A stretch of DNA of 40,748 nucleotides. It comes from Rhodovibrio sodomensis. Lineage in GTDB: Bacteria; Pseudomonadota; Alphaproteobacteria; Kiloniellales; Rhodovibrionaceae. This document shows positions 14,566 to 23,537 of the stretch, piece by piece. The translations under genes and the position numbers were made by a program. Below the pieces are notes generated by a model. The model was given only the letters and a program-made list of their open reading frames with translations, was not told the origin of the DNA and made no database searches. Positions within the stretch are counted from its first letter, which is position 1. The number at the start of each line of letters is the position of its first letter. The stretch spans positions 1 through 40,748 of the forward strand of contig NZ_NRRL01000037.1 in the NCBI RefSeq assembly GCF_016583645.1, in the 5' to 3' direction.

Positions 14566-15834
14566 TTACTCCTCCTTGCCCGTGTCCTTGGGCTTCTCGC
14601 TGCCCTGGTGGCGCAGCGGCTCGGCGGTATCCAGGCGCGGGTGGTTGTTGCGGAACTGCGCGCGCAGTTTCTCGCGGCCGTCGTCGCGGGCGTCGAGCGC
14701 CTGGATCGACTTGGCGACCGCGTGCGCGGCGGCGATCACGTCCTGGGTGTTCCCGGCTTCCGAGATCGTGTGCATGTTGCGGATCGGGAAGCCGATCGAG
14801 GTCGCCGCGCAGTCGACGCTGGCGAGCACGCCGGCCATGCCGTCGGTCCCGGTATCCGCCCCGCAGACGTCGCGCTGCATCGGGATCTCGTGGTCCTTGG
14901 CGGTCTGCTCGATCACCGCGTTCAGCTGCTCGCTCGCGATCGACCCGACCGACAGGGTGAAGCCCTTGCCCATCTCAAGCGGGTTGAACTTCTTGTCGCC
15001 GACGCCGGGAGCCGCCTTGTAGTCGTGGTTGACGTCGACGGCGATGATCGCGTCCGGCTCGAGCTCGCCCGCCATGACGCGGCTGCCCATCCGGCCGATC
15101 TCCTCGTAGCTGGCGATCGCGGTCAGCATCCGCACCTTCTTCGGACCGCCGGCCTCGGCGACCAGGCGCGCGGCCTCCGCGGCGACGAAGCAGCCCAGCC
15201 CGTTGTCCAGGTAGGCGCCGTAGAAGGTGTCCGGGCTGAAGCCGTGGCGGATCGGGCGGTTGAGCAGGATCGAATCGCCGGCGCGCACGCCCAGGTTCTC
15301 GACCTGCTGCTTCTTGTTGTCGCCGTGGATCTGCAGCTCGACGTAGAGCTGCTCTTTCTTGATCCCCTTGTCGCCGGAGCGCACCGACGGATCGGCGAAG
15401 TGGATCGCGCCGACCGCCTCGACCGTGCCGCCCTCGATCCGGCGGTATTGGCCGGGGGCGTCCGGGTTTTCGCTGAACAGCGTGACCTCGTGCCCGATCA
15501 GGGCGGTCGGCAGGAAGCTGTCGCTGTTGATCCAGATCTTGCCGTCCTCGCCGATCGAGCGCACCTGCATCCGGATCTTGTCGGCGTGGCCGATCACCAT
15601 GATCTTGAAGCGCTCGTCCTCGCCCGGATGGCTGTCCAGGACGATGCCGGCGTGGCCGGTGAACTGGTGGACGTGCCAGCCGGTCGGCGCGAACGAGTCG
15701 AAATACGGCTTCAGCACGCCGTAGGTCATCGCGCCCTCGAGCCCGACCGGGCTGGGCGCGGCCAGGATGTCGCGCATCCGCTGGAACTGTTCCTGGGGCA
15801 TCGGCTGGGTCCAGGGCGCGTTGCTGTCGCTCAT
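14566..15834 (-). CDS. M42 family metallopeptidase (glutamyl aminopeptidase/endoglucanase-like)
   Basis: This 422-residue cytosolic di-metal aminopeptidase belongs to peptidase family M42. The expected metal ligands and catalytic base can be placed: H83 and D85 (GHAD), D210 (YLDNGLG), E244/E245 (SYEEIG), D267 (AVDVNHD) and H355 (RNMHT). The length is somewhat above the usual 350 because of an N-terminal extension and a charged tail (HQGSEKPKDTGKEE). I chose the ATG at 15834 because GGGAG precedes it; an in-frame ATG at 15873 is an alternative. Substrate is unknown; relatives trim peptides from the N-terminus. It stands alone between the SCO gene and an SDR gene. Confidence 0.9.
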   Translation of the reverse strand: MSDSNAPWTQPMPQEQFQRMRDILAAPSPVGLEGAMTYGVLKPYFDSFAPTGWHVHQFTGHAGIVLDSHPGEDERFKIMVIGHADKIRMQVRSIGEDGKIWINSDSFLPTALIGHEVTLFSENPDAPGQYRRIEGGTVEAVGAIHFADPSVRSGDKGIKKEQLYVELQIHGDNKKQQVENLGVRAGDSILLNRPIRHGFSPDTFYGAYLDNGLGCFVAAEAARLVAEAGGPKKVRMLTAIASYEEIGRMGSRVMAGELEPDAIIAVDVNHDYKAAPGVGDKKFNPLEMGKGFTLSVGSIASEQLNAVIEQTAKDHEIPMQRDVCGADTGTDGMAGVLASVDCAATSIGFPIRNMHTISEAGNTQDVIAAAHAVAKSIQALDARDDGREKLRAQFRNNHPRLDTAEPLRHQGSEKPKDTGKEE

Positions 15835-15959
15835 CTTTAGCTCGGTCTCCCGAATTGTTCGCGTGTTTGACAAGGTAAGCCGTTGCCCGGCTTAGGCCAT
15901 GCCGGGTGGCGGTGTCATCCCGTGGCTCGATCCGCTTGTGTGGGCGAGCCGGTGCGGCC

Positions 15960-17504
15960 TCACCGCGACGGGCTTGGGCGCAGCCCTGGGTGCGCCGGGG
16001 GGCGGCTGCTTTCCGCGCTCGCTTCCGCGCGCTGGCAGATCCGCGCGACCATGCCCTGCAGCAGCAGCGCATGCGGCGGGCCCAGCTTGTACCAGTAGAG
16101 CAGGCCGGGCGCGCCCGCGGGATGCCAGTACATCGTCGCGGTCAGGCGGCTGTGGCCGTCCGAGGTTTTGTCGATCTCGAACTCCAGCCCGCCGCGCCCG
16201 GGCACGACCGCCCGGATCTTAAGCGTCAGGCGCCGGGGCCGGTCGACCGCCAGCACCTCCCACATGTCGAACCGCTCGCCCGGCTCCGGATCGCGGCCCG
16301 GCCGTCGGCGCCCTGCGGGCTTGCCGCCGAGCAGCCGGTCGACACCTTTGCGCAGCTCCCAGAGGCTGGACAGGAAGAAGTAGCCGGCTTCCCGCGTGCC
16401 CATGTCGGACAACGTGCGCCACAGCGTCTCCGCGTCCACGCCTGTGGTCGCCGAGCGCGCCATCTTCTTGGCGTAATAGCCGATGTCGTGCCGCTCGCCG
16501 CGCAGGTTGAAGGCGCCCTCGCGCCAGCGGTCGTGGGCGGTGAACTGCTTTTCCCGCTCGAAAGCGCGTCGCGTGGCTTCGTCGAACGGCATGGGGTCGC
16601 GCGGGATGCGCTGGCGTAAGCGGGCGTCGTCGGCCGACAGGTCGTGCTTCAGCCCGCCGATCAGGGCCCGCGCCACGTCGCTCGGCGTGGCGGAGACGAA
16701 CGCCAGCCAGTAGCTGGACAGCTCCGGCGACATGAACGGCACCGGGATGATGATCGGCTCCGGCCGGCCCAGCTCGCGCGCGATGATCCGCAGCATGCGC
16801 TCGTAGCTCAGCTGCTCCGGCCCGCCGGTTTCGTAGATCGTGTTGTCCGCCGGGGTGCGCCGGGGCAGGGCGACCAGGTCGCCCAGCAGATCGTCGAGCG
16901 CGATCGGCGGCGACTGCGCGCGCACCCACTTGGGCGTGACCATCACCGGCAAGTAGGCGGCGAGGTCGCGCATCACCTCGAAGGCGACCGAGCCGGGCCC
17001 GACGATCACCGGCGCCCGCAGCTCGCTCACCGGCACCTGGCCGCGGCGCAGCTCCGCGCCGGTGGCGACGCGCGAGGCGAGGTGGGTCGACGCCGCGTCC
17101 CGGGGCGCCAGGCCGCCCAGGTAGACGATCCGCTCGACGCCCGCCTTCTCGGCGGCGTGCGCGAACGCGGCGGCAGCGCGGCGCTCGCGCTCCGGGAGGT
17201 CGGCGCCGTCGGCCATCGAGTGGACCAGGAAATACGCGACTGAGACGCCGTTCAGCGCCTTGGGCAGGGTGTCGGGGTCGTGCGCGTCCGCCTGCACCAG
17301 CTCGACGCCTTGCCAGCCCTCCGCCTGCAGCGGCGCCAGCCGGCGCCCGGCCGCGCGCACCTTCTCGCCTTCCGCCAACAGGGCGGGGACGAGGTGCCGG
17401 CCGATGTAGCCGCCCGCCCCGAACACCAGGACCGGCTTGCGGCTAGGCTGGCCGGTCTTGCTCTGCTGTTTCTTCGCGCCTGTCGTGGTATCGCTGTCCG
17501 CCAT
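15960..17504 (-). CDS. NAD(P)-binding SDR protein with C-terminal DUF2867 domain
   Basis: This is a two-part protein of 514 residues. An extended SDR/NmrA-like domain with the dinucleotide-binding motif VFGAGGYIGRHL near residue 27 is followed by a DUF2867 / lipid-transfer-like domain. That C-terminal part contains RERHDIGYYAKKM-like and GTREAGYFFLSSLWELRKGVDRLLGG segments and an MYWHPAGAPGLLYWY close. The N-terminus is a hydrophilic tail rich in K, Q, T and S. Proteins of this architecture are widespread and usually annotated only as SDR-family oxidoreductases; the substrate is unknown. The ATG at 17504 is the first in frame. The gene stands alone, with a foldback repeat on its upstream side. 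Confidence 0.88.
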   Translation of the reverse strand: MADSDTTTGAKKQQSKTGQPSRKPVLVFGAGGYIGRHLVPALLAEGEKVRAAGRRLAPLQAEGWQGVELVQADAHDPDTLPKALNGVSVAYFLVHSMADGADLPERERRAAAAFAHAAEKAGVERIVYLGGLAPRDAASTHLASRVATGAELRRGQVPVSELRAPVIVGPGSVAFEVMRDLAAYLPVMVTPKWVRAQSPPIALDDLLGDLVALPRRTPADNTIYETGGPEQLSYERMLRIIARELGRPEPIIIPVPFMSPELSSYWLAFVSATPSDVARALIGGLKHDLSADDARLRQRIPRDPMPFDEATRRAFEREKQFTAHDRWREGAFNLRGERHDIGYYAKKMARSATTGVDAETLWRTLSDMGTREAGYFFLSSLWELRKGVDRLLGGKPAGRRRPGRDPEPGERFDMWEVLAVDRPRRLTLKIRAVVPGRGGLEFEIDKTSDGHSRLTATMYWHPAGAPGLLYWYKLGPPHALLLQGMVARICQRAEASAESSRPPAHPGLRPSPSR

Positions 17505-17900
17505 GACCGTCCGTCTCGTTCCGGGGTGGTCGCGCCGCCAATCGATAAGCCTAGCCTAGCCGATCCATCCGCCCAGGGGGATGGGGCGCGTTTTCGCGCG
17601 GATCAATCGGATGCGGGCGTGCAGGCAGGGCGCATCGGCGGGTCCCCTCTCCTCCCAGTGGAGAGACGTTTGCACGGTGGTGGCTATACCCGTCAGGCGT
17701 CCTTCGACACGCCGACCTGCGGTCGGCTGCTCAGGATGAAGTCAATGTTTTTAAGCTTCTGATCTTCCTATCAATTTACAAACTCCAGCTTCATCCTGAG
17801 CAGGCCGCATCGCGGCCGTGTCGAAGGACGCCTGACGGGGGGTCGAAAGCGGCGTGCAAAAGTGTCTCCCAGTGGAGGAGAGGGATGAGTTAGCTACCCC
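17505..17900. other. Intergenic region dominated by a foldback repeat
   Basis: No gene is visible in these 396 bases. Most of the stretch is the palindromic element at 17641-17885. A short A+T-rich spacer (about 17742-17788) forms its centre. The remaining part next to 17504 presumably holds the promoter of the SDR gene. Confidence 0.55.
17641..17885. repeat. Foldback (MITE-like) inverted repeat, about 245 bp
   Basis: 17691-17710 is the exact reverse complement of 17818-17837. The inner part TGCTCAGGATGAAG (about 17728-17741) pairs with 17789-17802. Each arm carries its own small hairpin (17711-17727 and 17802-17817), so the whole can form a cruciform. Outer flanks with CCTCTCCTCC...CAGTGGAG also match each other inversely. 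The core TCATCCTGAGC...TCGAAGGAC is a sequence type I recall as a common intergenic repeat in alphaproteobacteria. No transposase is present. Confidence 0.85.
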
Positions 17901-19550
17901 TCACCCCGTCGGACACGCCGCTGTGCCCTGCTCGCGCAGGTCCTTGCGCTTGATCTTGCCGGTGGCGGTCAGCGGCAGGGCCGGGACGTAGGCGATCTCG
18001 CGCGGGTATTCGTGGGCGGCGAGCCTGGTCTTTACGTGGTCCTGCAGCGCTCGGGTCAGACTGTCGGACGGGCTTTCGCCGGGGTTCAGCACGACGAACG
18101 CCTTGACCCGCTGGCCGCGCAGCGCGTCCGGCACGCCGACGACCGCGGCCATCGCCACCGCCGGATGCGCGCCCAGGCAGTCCTCCACCTCGCCGGGGCC
18201 GATCCGGTAGCCGGCGCTGGTGATCACGTCGTCGTCGCGGCCGACGAACCAAAGGTAGCCGTCGGCGTCGGACGTGGCGGTGTCGCCGGTCAGCAGCCAG
18301 TCGCCACCGCTGGTGTCGCGGGTCAACTTGGCCCGGGTCGCCGCCGGCTTGTTCAGGTATTCCAGGAACATCACCGGGTCGGGGGACTTGATCGCCACGC
18401 GGCCTTCCTGGCCGGGCGGCAGCGGCTGGCCGTCGGCGTCCAGCACGGCCACCGTGTGGCCGGGGATTGGCCGGCCCATCGCGCCGGGGCGCACGGCCAT
18501 CTGCCCGGCGCAGTTGCCGACGACGAGGTTGCACTCGGTCTGGCCGTAGAACTCGTTGATCGTCAGCCCGAACGCGCCGCGGCCCCAGTCCAGCAGTTCC
18601 GCGCCTAGCGTCTCGCCGCCGCTGCCGATCGAGCGCAGGCGCACGCCGAACCGCTCGGCCGGCCGGTCGACCTGGCGCAGCATCTTGAGCGCGGTTGGCG
18701 GCATGAAGCTGTTGCGCACCTCCGTCGCCGCCATCAGCGCGAGCGCGCGTTCCGGATCGAACTTGGCGAAGCGGTGCGCCACCACCGGCACGCCGTGGGC
18801 GAGCGCGGGCAGCAGCACGTCCAAGAGCCCGCCGATCCAGGCCCAGTCGGCGGGCGTCCAGAAGCGGTCGCCCGGCTTGGGGAACAGCTCGTGCGGGAAC
18901 TCCACACCCGGCAGATGGCCCAGCAGCACGCGGTGGGCATGCAGCGCCCCCTTGGGATTACCGGTGGTGCCGGAGGTGTAGATCACCACCGCCGGATCGT
19001 CGGCGGCCGTGTCGGCCGCCTGGAAGCGGTCGCGCGCCCGCGCCAGCAGCGCTTCGTAGCCGTGCGCGCCGGGCGCCTCGCCGTGCACCGCGATCCAGTG
19101 GCTCAGCGCCGGCAGCTGGTCGCCGAGGGCTTGCACCGTCCGCAAGCCCTCGGCCGTGCCGATCAGCGCGGTTGCCCCGCTGTCGGCCAGGCGGTAGGCC
19201 AGCGCGTCCGGCCCGAACAGGGTGAACAGCGGGATCGCGACCGCGCCAAGCTTGTAGACCGCGATATGCGCTTCCGCCGCCTCGACGCACTGCGGCAGCA
19301 GGATGCCGACCTTGTCGCCGGGCCGCACGCCCAGGCCGTGCAGGGCATTGGCAAGCCGGTCGGCGCGCTGGCGCAGCGTGCGGAAGCTGACCGCCTGCAC
19401 GCCGCCGTCGGTCCATTGGATCAGCGCCGGGGCGTCCGGCGTCTTGGCCGCCCAGCGGTCGCAGCAGGCTTCCCCGATGTTGTAGCGATCGGGCACCTGC
19501 CAGCGGAAATCGCGGACCAGGGCGTCGTAGCCCTGCACGTCGGGCAGCAT
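17901..19550 (-). CDS. Acyl-CoA synthetase (AMP-forming, ANL superfamily)
   Basis: This 549-residue enzyme activates an acid with ATP to the acyl-adenylate and then the CoA thioester. Core motifs are intact: YTSGTTGNPKG (191-201), YGQTE (335-339), TGD (421-423), GRDDD (437-441), SAGYRIGP (445-452) and the catalytic lysine K532 in TGKIKRKDLRE. The pattern NEFYGQTECNLVVGN resembles medium-chain or acetate-like synthetases (AcsM/Acs3 group) rather than long-chain ones. The start at 19550 is an ATG whose product begins MLPDVQGYDALVRDFRW, typical of this subgroup. The gene lies downstream of the corrinoid activase on the same strand but is separated by about 230 bases of repeats, so co-transcription is doubtful. 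Confidence 0.92.
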   Translation of the reverse strand: MLPDVQGYDALVRDFRWQVPDRYNIGEACCDRWAAKTPDAPALIQWTDGGVQAVSFRTLRQRADRLANALHGLGVRPGDKVGILLPQCVEAAEAHIAVYKLGAVAIPLFTLFGPDALAYRLADSGATALIGTAEGLRTVQALGDQLPALSHWIAVHGEAPGAHGYEALLARARDRFQAADTAADDPAVVIYTSGTTGNPKGALHAHRVLLGHLPGVEFPHELFPKPGDRFWTPADWAWIGGLLDVLLPALAHGVPVVAHRFAKFDPERALALMAATEVRNSFMPPTALKMLRQVDRPAERFGVRLRSIGSGGETLGAELLDWGRGAFGLTINEFYGQTECNLVVGNCAGQMAVRPGAMGRPIPGHTVAVLDADGQPLPPGQEGRVAIKSPDPVMFLEYLNKPAATRAKLTRDTSGGDWLLTGDTATSDADGYLWFVGRDDDVITSAGYRIGPGEVEDCLGAHPAVAMAAVVGVPDALRGQRVKAFVVLNPGESPSDSLTRALQDHVKTRLAAHEYPREIAYVPALPLTATGKIKRKDLREQGTAACPTG

Positions 19551-19666
19551 GGCGCCAGGCCTCCCCAGACCGGTTCTCTCTCGGTGTTGGTGACTGGTCT
19601 AGCACCGGGGCGGGGCGGCTGGCGAGAACCGGGTGGGTGCGCTGCGCCGGACGCGAAACTAATTCC

Positions 19667-19769
19667 CCTCCTCCAACCGGGAGGAGCGGTTAGGGGAGGA
19701 GGGGCCACGGGCATCAATGCCGCGGGCAACCTCCTCTCCCGAGCCCTCTCCTCCCAGTGGAGGAGAGGG
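19667..19769. repeat. CCTCTCC-type intergenic hairpins
   Basis: CCCTCTCCTCC (19744-19754) pairs perfectly with GGAGGAGAGGG (19759-19769). A related imperfect hairpin is at about 19667-19697. The same CCTCTCCTCCCAGTGGAGGAGAGG word occurs in the flanks of the 17641-17885 element. The pair separates the activase gene from the acyl-CoA synthetase gene and may end transcription of the former. Confidence 0.7.
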
Positions 19770-19781
19770 GACCCGCTGCGC

Positions 19782-21824
19782 CTAACCCGCCGCCCGCGCG
19801 CGGCGTCGGCGGCCGGTGCGCTGTTCGCCGCCTTCGGGCGGAGCGGGCTTCTTGGCTTCCGGTAGCGCGACCGACTGACGCAGCCTGGGGTAGGGGGCGG
19901 TCGAGTGCGGGAAGCCCATGGCTTCCACGAAGTGCGCCTGGAAGGCGGGCTCGACGGCGGTCTCGATCTTCTCGATCTGGCGCACCACCCGTTCGATCTC
20001 CGGCCGGGCGTTCTTGTTCAAAAGCGCGATCCGCGCGCCGGTGCCGGCGGCGTTGCCGGCCGAGCTGACCTTGGCGAGGTCGCAGTCCGGGATCAGGCCC
20101 AGGATCATCGCGTACTTGACGTCGATGTGGCTGCCGAACGCGCCGGCGAGCACGATCCGGTCGACGGTGTCGATCTCCAGCTGGTCCATCAGCAGGCGCG
20201 CGCCGGCGTAGAGCGCGGCCTTGGCGAGCTGGATCGCCCGGACGTCGTTCTGGGTGATCCGCACCTCCGGCTCGCCCGCGTTCAGCAGGTACGACCAGGT
20301 GCGCCCGTCCTTTTGCACGCGTTCCGTGCGCGCGGCGAGCGCGCCGTCGATCGTGCCGTCGGGCGCGATGACGCCGGCCAGGTACATCTCCGCCAGCGCC
20401 TCGATGATGCCGGAGCCGCAGATGCCGGTGACGCCGACCTTGCGCACCGCCTTGGCGAAGCCGTCCTGGTTCGACCATAGCTCGCAGCCGATCACCTTGT
20501 AGCGCGGCTCCAGCGTCTGTGGATCGATGCGCACGCGCTCGATCGCGCCGTTGGCCGCGCGCTGGCCGCCGGAGATCTGCGCGCCCTCGAACGCCGGGCC
20601 GGTGGGGGAGGAGGCGGCGAGCACCCGGTGCTTGTTGCCCAGCAAAATCTCGGCGTTGGTGCCGACGTCGACGATCAGCACGGTATCCTCGGACAGGTGC
20701 GGGCTTTCCGACAGCGCGACCCCCGCGGTGTCCGCCCCGACGTGGCCGGCGATGCAGGGCAGGACGTAGACCCGGGCGTCGCGGTGCAGCGCGATGCCCA
20801 TCTCGCTCGCCCACAGCGTCAGGCCCGCCGAGGTGGCGAGCGCGAACGGCGCGCCGCCCAGCTCGGTCGGGTCGATGCCCAGCAACAGGTGGTGCATGAT
20901 CGGGTTGCCGACGAAGGTCGCGTTCAGGATCTCGTCGGTGCCGATGCCGGCTTCCGCCGCGGTCTCCACGATCAGCTCGTTGAGCGCGCCGCGCACCGCG
21001 TCGGTCATCTCGCGCGCGCCGCCGGCGTTCATCATGGCGTAGGAGACCCGGCTCATCAGGTCCTCGCCGAACCGGATCTGCGGGTTCATCACGCCGTTGG
21101 CGACCAGCACCTCGCCGGTTTGAAGGTCGCACAGGTGGGCGGCGATCGTGGTCGAGCCGACGTCGACCGCCAGGCCGTAGGCGCGGTCGCGGAACCCCGG
21201 CCAGACGGCGGTGATCCGCTTGCCCATGTGCACCGCGACGGTGATCTTCCAGTCGCCGTCGCGCAGCGCCTTTTGCAGCCACTGGATGGTATAGAGGTCG
21301 CAGTCCTCGAGCTCGTGCAGGTCCCACTGCGCCGCCAGCGCGCCGTAGACGCGCTCGAGGTCGCCCGTGGGCTTGTGCATGTCGGGCTGCTCGACCTCGA
21401 TGTAGTGCAGGCGCACCGCGGGATCGAGCACGATGTCGCGGGCTTCCGCGCGCTTGCGCACGACCTGCTTGTGCACCTGCGCGTCCGCCGGGATATCGAC
21501 GACGACGTCGTCCAGGATCTGCGCCTGACAGGATAGGCGCCGGCCGGCCTTGATCGGCCGACGCCGGGCGCGCGCGTTGTAGTGCGTCTCGGTTTCGGAC
21601 CAGGCGGAGACGTGGTCGGCCGCACTGTCGATGCCGTGCTTGGCGTACCGGCCTTCGCCGATCGTGCACTGGCAGCGCCCGCACAGGCCGCGGCCGCCGC
21701 ACACGCTGTCGATGTCGACCCCCAGCTGCCGCGCCGCGGTCAGCACGGGCGTGCCCGTCTCGAACCGGCCGCGCCGGCCCGAGGGGGTGAACACGATCAG
21801 CGCGGTATCCTGGCTGTCGGCCAT
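19782..21824 (-). CDS. RamA-like corrinoid activation protein (2Fe-2S + ASKHA/DUF4445)
   Basis: This 680-residue protein of the family re-reduces oxidised Co(II) corrinoid proteins in an ATP-dependent way. A plant-type 2Fe-2S ferredoxin domain is at the N-terminus with C42, C48, C51 and C99 (VCGGRGLCGRC ... RLSCQ). A linker and an ASKHA-type ATPase domain follow: GLAVDVGSTTIAAHLCD, LIVDVGTNAEILLGN, ICGSGIIEALAEM, LAGAFGSHID. The start at 21824 is preceded by GAGAGGA; an upstream in-frame start is less likely. It lies 81 bases downstream of the methyl-THF:corrinoid methyltransferase on the same strand, so the two probably form an operon. The last 40 residues are a basic, disordered tail (GRRRRARAAG). 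Confidence 0.92.
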   Translation of the reverse strand: MADSQDTALIVFTPSGRRGRFETGTPVLTAARQLGVDIDSVCGGRGLCGRCQCTIGEGRYAKHGIDSAADHVSAWSETETHYNARARRRPIKAGRRLSCQAQILDDVVVDIPADAQVHKQVVRKRAEARDIVLDPAVRLHYIEVEQPDMHKPTGDLERVYGALAAQWDLHELEDCDLYTIQWLQKALRDGDWKITVAVHMGKRITAVWPGFRDRAYGLAVDVGSTTIAAHLCDLQTGEVLVANGVMNPQIRFGEDLMSRVSYAMMNAGGAREMTDAVRGALNELIVETAAEAGIGTDEILNATFVGNPIMHHLLLGIDPTELGGAPFALATSAGLTLWASEMGIALHRDARVYVLPCIAGHVGADTAGVALSESPHLSEDTVLIVDVGTNAEILLGNKHRVLAASSPTGPAFEGAQISGGQRAANGAIERVRIDPQTLEPRYKVIGCELWSNQDGFAKAVRKVGVTGICGSGIIEALAEMYLAGVIAPDGTIDGALAARTERVQKDGRTWSYLLNAGEPEVRITQNDVRAIQLAKAALYAGARLLMDQLEIDTVDRIVLAGAFGSHIDVKYAMILGLIPDCDLAKVSSAGNAAGTGARIALLNKNARPEIERVVRQIEKIETAVEPAFQAHFVEAMGFPHSTAPYPRLRQSVALPEAKKPAPPEGGEQRTGRRRRARAAG

Positions 21825-21905
21825 CCGGGTCCTCTCGATGTCTCCACGCGCGAGGGCCGCGCTGGGTCGTCCCGCGCGCGCCATTCCCGAGAAGCGCTGC
21901 CCGCG

Positions 21906-22820
21906 CTAGCTCGCGCGGCGGCGGCGGCGCTCGCGGCGGTCCTCGCGGCCTTCGCCGCCGGCGGCTTCCGCCTGCGAGGGCTCGCGGTAGCGCTTGATCC
22001 AGCGCAGGCAGTCCTTGTCGGTGCCCATCAGCACGTCGGCCGCCAGGATGCCCTGCACCTCCGGCTCGTGCAGCGGGTTCAGGATCGCCGAGGTCATGCC
22101 GTTACTGGACGCCATCGCCAGGAAGGCCGCGTTCAGGCCGTGGCGGTTGGGCAGGCCGAACGAGACGTTGGAGGCGCCGCAGGTCGAGTTGACGTCGAGC
22201 TCGTCGCGCAGCCGGTTGAGGATGTGGAACACCTGCCGGCCGGCCTGGCCGAGCGCGCCGATCGGCATCACCAGCGGGTCGACCACGATGTCGTCCTTGG
22301 GGATGCCGTGGTCCTGGGCGCGCTCGACGATCTTCTTGGCGACCTCGAAGCGCACGTTCGGATCCTCGGAGATGCCGGTCTCGTCGTTCGAGATCGCCAC
22401 CACGGCGGCGTTGTACTTCTTGATCAGCGGCAGCACCTGCTCCAGGCGCTCGTCCTCGCCGGTCACGGAGTTCACCAGCGGCTTGCCCTGGTAGACTTCC
22501 AGGCCGCGCTCCAGCGCCTCGACGATCGAGCTGTCGATCGACAGCGGCACGTCGGTCAGCTGCTGCACCAGCTGGATGGTCTTCGCCAGGATCGCCGGCT
22601 CGTCCGCCAGGGGGATGCCGGCGTTGACGTCGAGCATGTGCGCGCCGGCCTGAACCTGGGCGATCACGTCGCGCTCGACGGTGGAGAAATCGCCGTCGGC
22701 CATCTCGGCCGCCAGCTTTTTCCGGCCCGTCGGATTGATCCGCTCGCCGATGATGCAGAACGGCTGATCGTTGCCGATCACGACCTTCTTCTTGTGGGAG
22801 GTGACGACGGTGTGGGCCAT
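21906..22820 (-). CDS. Methyltetrahydrofolate:corrinoid methyltransferase (pterin-binding)
   Basis: This TIM-barrel pterin-binding protein of 304 residues is related to the folate domain of MetH and to MtgA/AcsE-type enzymes. It would move a methyl group between the corrinoid protein and THF. Signature residues are GERINP (25-30), DVNAG (64-68), SIDS (94-97), NSVTGE (117-122) and the late CGASNVSFGLPNR. The start at 22820 opens the domain; an upstream in-frame start would add a low-complexity leader. A basic tail (EDRRERRRRRAS) ends the protein, similar in style to the tail of the activase. The RamA-like gene lies directly downstream, and the corrinoid partner is on the other strand at 27207. 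Confidence 0.92.
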   Translation of the reverse strand: MAHTVVTSHKKKVVIGNDQPFCIIGERINPTGRKKLAAEMADGDFSTVERDVIAQVQAGAHMLDVNAGIPLADEPAILAKTIQLVQQLTDVPLSIDSSIVEALERGLEVYQGKPLVNSVTGEDERLEQVLPLIKKYNAAVVAISNDETGISEDPNVRFEVAKKIVERAQDHGIPKDDIVVDPLVMPIGALGQAGRQVFHILNRLRDELDVNSTCGASNVSFGLPNRHGLNAAFLAMASSNGMTSAILNPLHEPEVQGILAADVLMGTDKDCLRWIKRYREPSQAEAAGGEGREDRRERRRRRAS

Positions 22821-22993
22821 CTTGAGGGGCGGCTCCGTGGCTGGGGGCGCGGACAAAGGGCGTGCGGTGTCGGGGGCGCGCGGGCTTGACCCGCAGCGTC
22901 GACACCTATCAGGCGCCCGCTGGCGTCCCACGGCTTCCACGGGTGCGACATCTTATAGTGAAAGACCGTCGCGCGGGGGGCGCTCGCGCTGCC

Positions 22994-23347
22994 CTAGGTA
23001 CGCTCGCGCCGCCGGGCGCCGGCCTCGCCGTAATAGACCGACAGCTCGGTCTCGCGCGCGGTGCCTTCCCGGACCACGCCGTCCGGGCCCGAGTCGCCGC
23101 CCAGCTGCTTGGCTTCCTCCGCGGGGACCCGCTGCACCCAGTACAGGTTGGCGTCGGCGAAGCCGCCGCGGAAGCTGCAGGTCTCGTTACCAACCGCCCC
23201 GTGCACGGAACTCGGCACCTCCCGGTCGGCATAGATCCGCGCCAGCGCGGCCGAGGGCGCGCGCACGACCAGCCCGTCGCGGATCTGACGGTCCTGCCAA
23301 CGGCTGTCGCGGGGATCGGCGACGGGATTGAAACGCCAAAGCGGCAT
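22994..23347 (-). CDS. Small conserved-looking hypothetical protein (117 residues)
   Basis: The product begins MPLWRFNPVADPRDSRWQD and has a compact, mixed composition with aromatics (FADANLYWVQRV), not the Arg/Pro shadow type. GGAG lies 9 bases before the ATG, which supports this start over a much longer upstream frame that antisenses the permease gene. I do not recognise the family. It lies 173 bases upstream of the methyltransferase on the same strand and diverges from the ABC permease at 23538, so it may be transcribed with the C1 genes. Codon use fits its neighbours. Confidence 0.7.
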   Translation of the reverse strand: MPLWRFNPVADPRDSRWQDRQIRDGLVVRAPSAALARIYADREVPSSVHGAVGNETCSFRGGFADANLYWVQRVPAEEAKQLGGDSGPDGVVREGTARETELSVYYGEAGARRRERT

Positions 23348-23537
23348 GCCTGGAGCTCCGTGGTTGAACCGCGCTTGGGCGAGGGTACGCGCGGTGAGCC
23401 CTCCGCGCATAGCGTGCCGGCGCGCCTGGAGCAAGCGGCGCGGCGCCATGGCGCCGGCCGCGCGCAGGCACCCGCGAGCGTCCGCCCGGTGCGAAAAACC
23501 CCTGTCATGCCGCGACCTGATCGCTAGTCTCCGAGCC

